Position numbers and translations under genes: made by a program. From positions 1 through 17,194 of the forward strand of contig CANLIF010000011.1 in NCBI GenBank assembly GCA_947491175.1: DNA of 17,194 nucleotides, given 5' to 3'. The stretch is from Actinomycetota bacterium. Lineage in GTDB: Bacteria > Actinomycetota > Actinomycetes > S36-B12 > UBA5976. Shown in pieces: positions 7,353-12,573 of the stretch. How positions within the stretch are numbered: the stretch's first letter is position 1; each line of letters begins with the position of its first letter. The notes below the pieces were generated by a model that was not told where the DNA came from, did not search any database, and saw only the letters and a program-made list of their open reading frames with translations.

Positions 7353-8939
7353 TCACGTTGCGCGACGTCGTGCACCCGAGCGCTTGCGAGATGGGCGCCA
7401 GCCAACTGAGCCAGAAGTTTGTGCTTCATCCCGAAGGGCGCCACCATGGACCGCCAAGGCATTAGCCAGCGCGGTAATGGTGGCATCTTCTGGAAGTACA
7501 TCAACCCGTAAACCATGCTCTTGAGCGGTCTTGGCAGTTGCTGGACCGATGCAAGCAATGATCGTCGTTGGGTGTGGCTTGCCAGCAATTCCAACCAAGT
7601 TACGAACTGTGCTACTTGAGGTGAAAATCACAGCATCGAATCCACCACTCTTGATGGCTTCCCGAGTCTCTACTGCTGGAGGCGCCGCGCGGACTGTCCG
7701 AAACGCTGTGACGTCTTCGACTTCCCAGCCAAGTGCAGTCAGGCCAGCTACCAAAGTGTCAGTTGCAATGTCAGCGCGTGGTAAGAAAATTCGGTTGATT
7801 GGATCATTGATTGAATCAAACTCTGGCCATTCTTCAAGCAAGCTGGCAGTTGTTTGTTCTTCTTCCGGAACCAAATCCGGACGAACTCCCATTGCGATCA
7901 AAGAATTTACGGTGTCTTCACCGATAGCTGCAATTTTGATTCCCGACAATGATCGAGCATCTAATCCGTACTCTTCAAAGCGTTCCCGAATTGCCCGCAC
8001 TGCATTAAGACTTGTAAATACAACCCACTCAAAACGTCCGGACACTAGTCCATGAATTGCACGTTCCATTTGTTGTGGTGTGCGCGGTGGCTCAACCGAC
8101 ATTGTTGGAACTTCAAATGGGACGGCACCAAATGAAATCATTTGTTCGCGTAGGTCTTCAGTTGAATCCTTTGTGCGAGGTACAAGAACCCGCCAGCCAT
8201 GAAGTGGGCGATTTTCAAACCAAGAAGTCCGATCACTCACGGCGTCGCCGATGATGACAATGCCAGCACCACTTTGTTTAGCCAGCTTTATTGCATTTGG
8301 AAGCGCTTCAAGTGTTGAGTGTAAAGAACGCTGTTCGACTGTTGCGCCATCTCTAACAATTGCAACTGGAGTAGTGCCTTCACGCCCAGCTTTAATGAGA
8401 GCCTTCGAAACTTCGGTAACTCGATCTGCAGCATTGTGAACTACTAGCGTCACAAGCGGATCGATGTGGGCGGCCCAATCAACTATTGGTGAGTCAGCAT
8501 CGATGATGCGGACTTCCCGAGTTCGCCCACCGGTTAGCGAAACACCAACATGGGCTGCGACTGCGGTTAGTGGAGAGACTCCAGCGGCAACTTCAAAGGC
8601 GTGTCCTGTCTTTGCAATCGAAGCGGTCTCCATTGCCAGGCGGCCATCCAGCACAGGGTCACCTGAAAGCAGTCGAACCACCTGCAGGCCTTCCTTGCGA
8701 GCATCAACTAAAACTTTGGTGCGGGCAGCCAGCGAAAGTGGTGCTCCGGCGTTGTCCACGGCTACGAGTATTTTTCCGGAAGAAACTATCTCGGCAAGGA
8801 GAATAATTTCCTCGTCAACAACTACGACGTCAGCTGCCTGTAGCAACCGGTGTGCGCGAACAGTTAATAGATCTGGGTCACCCGGTCCGGCAACCACAAA
8901 AGACACTCCGACCGCGGCAGATACCTGCGAGCTAGCCAT
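7353..8939 (-). CDS. hemD: Fused uroporphyrinogen-III C-methyltransferase / uroporphyrinogen-III synthase (CobA-HemD)
   Basis: A 528-residue bifunctional tetrapyrrole enzyme. Residues 1-240 match the SAM-dependent methylase fold: VVAGPGDPDLLTVRAHRLL near the start, RLLSGDPVLDGR near 94, GVSPLTAVAAHVG near 120, VIIGDAV at the end. From about 250 (GWRVLVPRTKD) the HemD fold follows, with FTSLNAVRAI, IAAIGEDTVNSL, FTSSSTVRNLVG and ACIGPATAKTAQEHGL. HemD cyclises hydroxymethylbilane to uroporphyrinogen III; the methylase branch leads towards siroheme or cobalamin. The tail RPSRKRSGARRRAT is basic. AGGTAGG seven bases before the ATG supports the start. hemA and hemC, which usually precede it, are absent: only 48 bases separate it from rex. 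Confidence 0.9.
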   Translation of the reverse strand: MASSQVSAAVGVSFVVAGPGDPDLLTVRAHRLLQAADVVVVDEEIILLAEIVSSGKILVAVDNAGAPLSLAARTKVLVDARKEGLQVVRLLSGDPVLDGRLAMETASIAKTGHAFEVAAGVSPLTAVAAHVGVSLTGGRTREVRIIDADSPIVDWAAHIDPLVTLVVHNAADRVTEVSKALIKAGREGTTPVAIVRDGATVEQRSLHSTLEALPNAIKLAKQSGAGIVIIGDAVSDRTSWFENRPLHGWRVLVPRTKDSTEDLREQMISFGAVPFEVPTMSVEPPRTPQQMERAIHGLVSGRFEWVVFTSLNAVRAIRERFEEYGLDARSLSGIKIAAIGEDTVNSLIAMGVRPDLVPEEEQTTASLLEEWPEFDSINDPINRIFLPRADIATDTLVAGLTALGWEVEDVTAFRTVRAAPPAVETREAIKSGGFDAVIFTSSSTVRNLVGIAGKPHPTTIIACIGPATAKTAQEHGLRVDVLPEDATITALANALAVHGGALRDEAQTSGSVGWRPSRKRSGARRRAT

Positions 8940-8987
8940 TTACACACCTACCTTGTTTGTGTACTTGCAGCTTTGGGAAGTCATTTT

Positions 8988-9692
8988 TTATCCTGCATTC
9001 GCTTGAGTCAGCGCGCTTTGAGATTTGCGCTGTTCGTGGAATGCAAGAATCTGTAGTTCAGTCGCAAGGTCTACGCGACGCACGTCCACACCAGCTGGTA
9101 CTTCGATAAGCACCGGTGCGAAATTCAAAATACTTGTTACGCCGTTGCGAACCATTAGGTCACAAACTTCTTGAGCTGCAGCTTCTGGAGTTGCAATAAC
9201 TCCGATAGAAGCACCACTGCTTAAAACTACCTGCGGCAATTTTGAAATGTCAGACACAACAATTTCTTTACCCGCAACAGTTACGGTTTCGCCAACGCGC
9301 TTTGGATCGGTATCGAACAGTCCCACGACAGAAAAACCACGTGAGGCAAAGCCTGGATAGCCAGCAAGGGCATTTCCAAGATTTCCAATTCCAACAATCA
9401 CGACTGGCCAGACTTTAGTAAGACCAAGTGCGCGCGCAATTTGGTAAAGCAAGAATTCAACGTCATACCCAACACCGCGCGTGCCATACGAACCGAGGAA
9501 AGAAAGATCCTTGCGAAGTTTTGCGCTAGACACACCGCTGGCCTCGGCCAACTCTTCGGACGAGACCAGAATAACTCCACGCGCAGTTAGCGATAACAAA
9601 CTGCGGTGATACATCGGAAGGCGACTAACAGTCGCGTCAGGAATAACACCACGAGCACTCATGCGCCCATCAGGCGTTTGTGACAGCGGCAT
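8988..9692 (-). CDS. rex: Redox-sensing transcriptional repressor Rex
   Basis: A 234-residue homodimeric repressor that senses the NADH/NAD+ ratio. An N-terminal winged-helix domain (ATVSRLPMYHRSLLSL, then SSEELAEASGVSSAKLRKDLSFLGSYG) is followed by a Rossmann fold with the dinucleotide motif VVIVGIGNLGNAL, and GLFDTDPKRVGE. I chose the ATG at 9692: AAGGA lies eight bases upstream, whereas the ATG three codons earlier abuts that site. In Actinobacteria rex typically heads hemACD and controls respiratory genes; here it is followed by the cobA-hemD fusion and then the cytochrome c genes. Confidence 0.93.
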   Translation of the reverse strand: MPLSQTPDGRMSARGVIPDATVSRLPMYHRSLLSLTARGVILVSSEELAEASGVSSAKLRKDLSFLGSYGTRGVGYDVEFLLYQIARALGLTKVWPVVIVGIGNLGNALAGYPGFASRGFSVVGLFDTDPKRVGETVTVAGKEIVVSDISKLPQVVLSSGASIGVIATPEAAAQEVCDLMVRNGVTSILNFAPVLIEVPAGVDVRRVDLATELQILAFHEQRKSQSALTQANAG

Positions 9693-9725
9693 GAATACCA
9701 TCCTTTTTGTGACTGTATGGCGATC

Positions 9726-9754
9726 AGGTTATGCGCCTTTTCGATTTGTGCAAA
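9726..9754 (-). promoter_or_regulatory. Candidate rex promoter with a Rex-like half site
   Basis: On the minus strand TTTGCA (9754-9749) and TAACCT (9731-9726) are separated by 17 bases, a good sigma-70-type pair about 34 bases before the rex start. On the plus strand TTGTG at 9746-9750 overlaps the -35 element; it matches one arm of the Rex operator (TTGTG-N8-CACAA type), but no matching CACAA arm follows. Autoregulation is therefore only a suggestion. Confidence 0.4.
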
Positions 9755-9844
9755 ATTGGCGCTCTAACCCCATATAGTGCTAGGGAAATTAAGGATTTTT
9801 GATGTTACGAACGTGACTGATGTGACTTGACGTGGGCGGGAAAC

Positions 9845-10093
9845 TTACTTGGTTTTTTTCATCAAAGCAGATCGTAAGCGGGCTTCGTCTACTCGCCACT
9901 TGTCATGGATTTTTCCATCAATCATTACCACTGGAATTGACTCAAAGTACAGATCAGCTAATTGTGGATCTTCCAGAATCGACAGTTCACCCCAAGTTTC
10001 GCCAAGTTCATCACACACTTTGGCGATTATTAACCTCGCGTTATCGCACAGATGGCAGTCTAATTTACCAATGAGCACAACACGTGGATCCAT
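9845..10093 (-). CDS. Glutaredoxin-like protein (DUF836 type)
   Basis: An 82-residue thioredoxin-fold protein with a CXXC redox site, GKLDCHLCDNA, at its N terminus, then SIPVVMIDGKI with the expected cis-proline and a short C-terminal helix rich in lysine. Size and layout match the DUF836 glutaredoxin-like family, small cytoplasmic thiol proteins without a defined substrate. The frame is open far upstream, but the ATG at 10093 has GGGAG seven bases before it and starts the domain, so I use it. It is the first gene of the long minus-strand run and is divergent from the HAD-IB gene. Confidence 0.82.
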   Translation of the reverse strand: MDPRVVLIGKLDCHLCDNARLIIAKVCDELGETWGELSILEDPQLADLYFESIPVVMIDGKIHDKWRVDEARLRSALMKKTK

Positions 10094-10142
10094 ATTTTTA
10101 CTCCCATCGGTCTGTAACCAGTGTGGCACATTACATTCGCAG

Positions 10143-10148
10143 TACCCT
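10143..10148 (+). promoter_or_regulatory. Candidate -10 box, leaderless HAD-IB gene
   Basis: TACCCT ends six bases before the ATG at 10155, with no ribosome-binding site at a usable distance. The 61-base gap also carries the promoter of the divergent glutaredoxin-like gene. Confidence 0.42.
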
Positions 10149-10154
10149 TTAAGC

Positions 10155-10979
10155 ATGAGCGCAAACTCAGCTGGGATGACGGGCAACCAAGCAATTCCTG
10201 AACCACAAAAAATTGGTGCGTTCTTCGACATTGACAATACGATTATGCGCGGCGCCAGCATTTACCACCTAGCAAGAGGATTGTTCGCCCGAAAGATTTT
10301 AAGTGCCACCGACTTGGCTAACTTTGCAATTGCCCAGGGGAAGTTTCTGACCATTGGTTCAGAAAATCTTGCTGACATGGCCCGCATCACTGAAAATGCG
10401 CTGTCGTTTGTTACCGGCCGTTCAGTCGAAGAAGTCATCGGATTATCAGAAGAAATTTACGACGAGATCATGGCTGACAAAGTCTGGCCAGGAACTGTGC
10501 AATTGGCTCACACGCATCGAGCTGCCGGACATCAAGTTTGGTTAGTTTCGGCAGCGCCAATTGAATTGGCAAACATCATCGCAACTCGACTTGGGCTAAG
10601 TGGGGCTATCGCAACTGTTAGTGAAATTGAAAATGGGGTCTACACCGGGCGACTAAAAAATCCTCCGATGCATGGTGAGCAAAAAGCTTTGGCAGTGGCA
10701 AAGTTAGCCAGCGAACACGGCTTGGACTTGGTGCACAGTTTCGCTTATTCGGATTCCAATAATGACATTCCGCTGTTAAATAGTGTGGGCAATCCAACGG
10801 CTATCAATCCCGACTCGGCACTGCGAAGCCATGCCGTTGAAAATGGCTGGCCGATTCATGATTTCCGTAGACAAAGATTAGTTAAGCGCTATGGGGTACC
10901 TGCTGGTGCAACAGCGATTGCATTAGTAGGCGCGGGTGCCGGCATGGCAATCGCTGCCAGCCGACGCTCCCGCGCCTAA
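10155..10979 (+). CDS. HAD-superfamily subfamily IB hydrolase, membrane-anchored
   Basis: A 274-residue HAD phosphatase. Motif I, FFDIDNT, is at residues 23-29, with Asp25 the likely nucleophile and Asp27 the acid/base. Motif II is VSAAP, and motif IV is AYSDSNNDIPLL. These place it with SerB-like IB hydrolases (the family often named SerB1/CicA in Actinobacteria). Phosphoserine is not established as the substrate; a lipid phosphate is possible given the C terminus, where GATAIALVGAGAGMAIAA forms a single membrane helix followed by RRSRA. I chose the ATG at 10155 because a TANNNT box lies six bases upstream and motif I falls at the normal distance. The frame runs 102 codons further upstream, antisense to the glutaredoxin gene, and that part is rejected. 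ATG at 10176 is an alternative. Confidence 0.85.
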   Translation: MSANSAGMTGNQAIPEPQKIGAFFDIDNTIMRGASIYHLARGLFARKILSATDLANFAIAQGKFLTIGSENLADMARITENALSFVTGRSVEEVIGLSEEIYDEIMADKVWPGTVQLAHTHRAAGHQVWLVSAAPIELANIIATRLGLSGAIATVSEIENGVYTGRLKNPPMHGEQKALAVAKLASEHGLDLVHSFAYSDSNNDIPLLNSVGNPTAINPDSALRSHAVENGWPIHDFRRQRLVKRYGVPAGATAIALVGAGAGMAIAASRRSRA

Positions 10980-10990
10980 AACCTGAGGGT

Positions 10991-11092
10991 TTACTTGCCC
11001 TTATTGCGACGCTGTGAACGCGTCTTCTTAAGCATTTTGCGATGCTTCTTCTTGGCCATGCGCTTGCGGCGCTTCTTGATCACCGAGCCCAT
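10991..11092 (-). CDS. Small ribosomal subunit protein bS22 (33 aa, AURKAIP1/COX24-like)
   Basis: A 33-codon gene encoding an extremely basic peptide: it begins MGSVIKKRRKRMAKKKHRK and ends RRNKGK, with about half of its residues Lys or Arg. This matches the tiny actinobacterial protein seen bound to the small subunit of mycobacterial ribosomes (bS22), related to the mitochondrial AURKAIP1/COX24 domain. AAGGTGG five bases before the ATG is a strong ribosome-binding site. Placement next to an HTH gene and proC matches the Rv0500-Rv0500A-Rv0500B order of Mycobacterium tuberculosis, as I recall it. The stop is 11 bases from the convergent HAD-IB stop. Confidence 0.9.
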   Translation of the reverse strand: MGSVIKKRRKRMAKKKHRKMLKKTRSQRRNKGK

Positions 11093-11185
11093 TTGGACCA
11101 CCTTTACTTGTTGTTAAAACCTGAGTCTACCTGCGTGCTTTAGTGGACTTACTTGAGGACTGGATTGCTCCAAATTCCAAAAAGA

Positions 11186-11392
11186 TTATCCAGCCTCTAC
11201 AAATGATTCTTGTAGGTAGGTATGTACAGCTTGTTCTGGAATTCGAAATGATCGACCAACTTGTACTGCTGGTAGTTCACCGTTATGCACTAGGCGATAC
11301 ACAGTCATTTTTGATACGCGCATTGCAGTTGCAACTTCGGCAACTGTCAAAAAGCGAACTTCTCCGAGCGGACGTTCAATAGATGCACCCAT
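11186..11392 (-). CDS. Small helix-turn-helix protein (BldC/AlpA/excisionase family)
   Basis: A 68-residue DNA-binding protein. Residues 14-61 form a MerR-type/excisionase winged helix: FLTVAEVATAMRVSKMTVYR, then LVHNGELPAVQVGRSFRIPEQAVHTYL. It has no other domain, so it presumably binds DNA as an oligomer, as BldC does. The ATG at 11392 is fixed by an in-frame TGA two codons upstream. GGTGA lies five bases before it. It lies 93 bases upstream of bS22 on the same strand and may share its transcript. Targets are unknown; the upstream intergenic region holds a 22-bp palindrome that could be one, but this is only an inference. Despite the family name there is no sign of a mobile element. Confidence 0.85.
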   Translation of the reverse strand: MGASIERPLGEVRFLTVAEVATAMRVSKMTVYRLVHNGELPAVQVGRSFRIPEQAVHTYLQESFVEAG

Positions 11393-11426
11393 AGGTCACC
11401 ATCACCATTCTGTGTGGGCCAAGCAC
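11376..11426 (-). CDS. Possible 16-residue leader ORF overlapping the HTH gene start
   Basis: A GTG at 11426-11424 has AGGGG six bases upstream and opens a 16-codon frame (VLGPHRMVMVTYGCIY). It ends in TGA at 11378-11376, inside the HTH gene in another frame. Its ribosome-binding site lies in the loop of the GC-rich hairpin at 11422-11444. A translational control element for the HTH gene is possible, but such a short frame can arise by chance. Confidence 0.2.
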   Translation of the reverse strand: MLGPHRMVMVTYGCIY

Positions 11427-11444
11427 CGGCTTCCCCTCCGGGCT
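11422..11444. repeat. GC-rich hairpin in the leader of the HTH gene
   Basis: Plus-strand arms AGC-(A)-CCGG (11422-11429) and CCGG-GCT (11438-11444) pair over seven base pairs with one bulge and an eight-base loop. On the minus strand the loop reads AGGGGAAG, which contains a Shine-Dalgarno-like sequence. It lies about 30 bases before the HTH start, so it could fold in the leader RNA. Confidence 0.4.
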
Positions 11445-11520
11445 GAACGTCACACTCATTCGTAGATGCTTACATTAGTGGCGAATGGGACTCAAGTGAT
11501 AGTCGGTTCAGAAAGTAACT

Positions 11521-11542
11521 TAAATTACACGAGTGTAATTTA
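11521..11542. repeat. Perfect 22-bp palindrome (10-bp arms)
   Basis: TAAATTACAC at 11521-11530 and GTGTAATTTA at 11533-11542 are perfectly complementary around a GA centre. There is no following T-run, so it looks more like a dimeric regulator operator than an intrinsic terminator. It lies about 130 bases upstream of the HTH gene and 19 bases before the repeat array. Confidence 0.6.
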
Positions 11543-11560
11543 TTGATTACCTAGCTGATG

Positions 11561-11784
11561 GTTTGCATGGCAAACACAATTTTGAACTGTATTTACTTGT
11601 TCAAAAGAACTGGTTATTGCATACCCAGTTCTAATTATTTGCATGGCAAACACAATTTTGAACTGTATTTACTTGTTCAAAAGAACTGGTTATTGCATAC
11701 CCAGTTCTAATTGTTTGCATGGCAAACACAATCTTGAGCTGTATTTACTTGTTCAAAAGAACTGGTTATTGCATACCCAGTTCT
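11561..11784. repeat. Three tandem copies of a 76-bp inverted-repeat-rich unit
   Basis: Units begin at 11561, 11637 and 11713. Copies 1 and 2 differ only at the first base; copy 3 has two internal substitutions and leaves homology at about 11785, where it is proC coding sequence. Each unit is nearly all inverted repeats: GTTTGC-ATG-GCAAAC (the first pair is lost in copy 2), TTTGAAC-11 bases-GTTCAAA (one G-U-type mismatch in copy 3), and AGAACTGG-11 bases-CCAGTTCT. The second right arm and the third left arm are contiguous, so alternative pairings compete. Copies 1 and 2 carry the last 19 bases of proC, including its stop codon, as a duplicated fragment. Confidence 0.93.
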
Positions 11785-11791
11785 TTTGAAC
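11751..11791 (-). terminator. Perfect 15-bp hairpin spanning the proC stop codon
   Basis: GTTCAAAAGAACTGG at 11751-11765 and CCAGTTCTTTTGAAC at 11777-11791 pair perfectly with an 11-base loop. The right arm encodes the final residues of ProC, and the proC TAA (11768-11766) occupies one end of the loop. There is no U-tract, so if it terminates transcription it would be of the U-less type reported in Actinobacteria. Other roles, such as mRNA 3'-end protection, fit equally well. Confidence 0.5.
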
Positions 11792-12563
11792 GATCTCGAG
11801 CTGCTTCCATCGCACTCAAAAATGCCGCACGGACTTTAAAGTCATCAAACTGTCTTAGTGCAGCAACTGTTGTCCCACCTGGTGAAGTAACTTGTTCTCG
11901 CAAAACCGTTGGATGTTCCTTAGTTTCCCGAAGCATCGTTGCTGCGCCATAAACCGTTTGTAATACCAACTCGTTCGAAACATCGCGGGGCAAACCAAGC
12001 ATTACTCCACCTTCAATCATCGCCTCAACGACGTAAAAAATGTAAGCCGGTCCAGAACCTGAAATTGCTGTTACTGCATCCTGATACTTCTCAGGGACTC
12101 TGATAACTTGTCCGACGCTTTGCAGTAATGTCTCCGCAGTTTGCAGATGGGCTTCTGTGCAATTAGAGCCTGGATTAAGTGCAGCCATACCTTGATCAAC
12201 TAGTGCTGGGGTGTTAGGCATTACCCGAATGACTGGAGTCTGCGCAGGTAGCAAATCCTCGATGAAACTTGTCGTGATTCCGGCGGCAAGTGAGACCACA
12301 AGAGTTCCTGGTTTGATGGAATCTTTTATTTCCTCAAGAACAATCGCCATATCTTGTGGCTTTACAACTAAAACAACAGTGTCAGCTTTGGCTGAAACCT
12401 CTTGGTTGGTGCCATTTGTAACCCCATGTTTTTCAGTTACTTCGGCTGATCTTTCAATCCGACGATCAGCAATCAGTAGTTCCGATGCAGGAACTCCAGC
12501 TCGTAACAGTCCTGACAATAGGGTCTCTCCCATTACACCGGCCCCGATAATGGCGGTCGTCAT
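11766..12563 (-). CDS. proC: Pyrroline-5-carboxylate reductase (ProC)
   Basis: A 265-residue cytoplasmic enzyme that reduces pyrroline-5-carboxylate to proline with NAD(P)H. The N-terminal Rossmann motif is IGAGVMGETLLSGLL. RVMPNTPALVDQGM, AISGSGPAYIFYVVEAM and the C-terminal signature region ending SPGGTTVAALRQFDD are all present, so it should be active. The length is normal for the family. AGGA lies eight bases before the ATG, next to the end of the proline dehydrogenase gene 10 bases upstream, so the two are one operon. The last six codons form one arm of a perfect hairpin and have been partly duplicated downstream in the 76-bp array. Confidence 0.95.
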   Translation of the reverse strand: MTTAIIGAGVMGETLLSGLLRAGVPASELLIADRRIERSAEVTEKHGVTNGTNQEVSAKADTVVLVVKPQDMAIVLEEIKDSIKPGTLVVSLAAGITTSFIEDLLPAQTPVIRVMPNTPALVDQGMAALNPGSNCTEAHLQTAETLLQSVGQVIRVPEKYQDAVTAISGSGPAYIFYVVEAMIEGGVMLGLPRDVSNELVLQTVYGAATMLRETKEHPTVLREQVTSPGGTTVAALRQFDDFKVRAAFLSAMEAARDRSKELGMQ

Positions 12564-12573
12564 ATCTCAAGTC

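Larger units (their letters stand above)
11393..11765. other. 373-base intergenic region with structured DNA, no confident gene
   Basis: The only gap over 300 bases. From left to right it contains the upstream region of the HTH gene with a GC-rich hairpin (11422-11444), an AT-rich stretch with a 22-bp palindrome (11521-11542), and three tandem 76-bp units (from 11561) that run into proC. A plus-strand frame of 47 codons starting at 11567 runs through two repeat units but has no ribosome-binding site or recognisable product. Confidence 0.8.

Noticed and set aside
7340..7594. N-terminal extension of the histidine phosphatase (85 codons)
   Set aside because: It lies on the 3' end of cobA-hemD on the same strand in another frame and does not resemble the family; the conserved RHG motif starts at the ATG at 7339.
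7531..9006. Long plus-strand frames opposite cobA-hemD (174 and 180 codons)
   Set aside because: Antisense shadows of well-conserved coding sequence, without recognisable domains or ribosome-binding sites.
9760..9844. Intrinsic terminator or RNA after the glutaredoxin-like gene
   Set aside because: The stretch has a direct GTGACT repeat and scattered short complementarity, but no clear stem with a T-run.
9849..10154. 102-codon N-terminal extension of the HAD-IB protein
   Set aside because: It is antisense to the glutaredoxin-like gene and its promoter; motif I is at the normal distance from the ATG at 10155, which has its own -10 box.
11186..11392. Excisionase of an integrated element
   Set aside because: The family name suggests it, but there is no integrase, att site or phage gene, and the gene has a conserved actinobacterial location beside bS22 and proC.
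11561..11784. CRISPR array
   Set aside because: The whole 76-base unit repeats with no variable spacer, and no cas genes are nearby.
11561..11791. Integron attC sites
   Set aside because: The 15-bp hairpin and repeats recall recombination sites, but there are no attC core sites, no integrase and no gene cassettes; the 3' side is proC, a core gene.
11567..11952. Plus-strand frames through the repeat array (47 codons from 11567, 77 codons from 11719)
   Set aside because: They follow the repeat unit itself, lack ribosome-binding sites, and the second runs antisense into conserved proC sequence.
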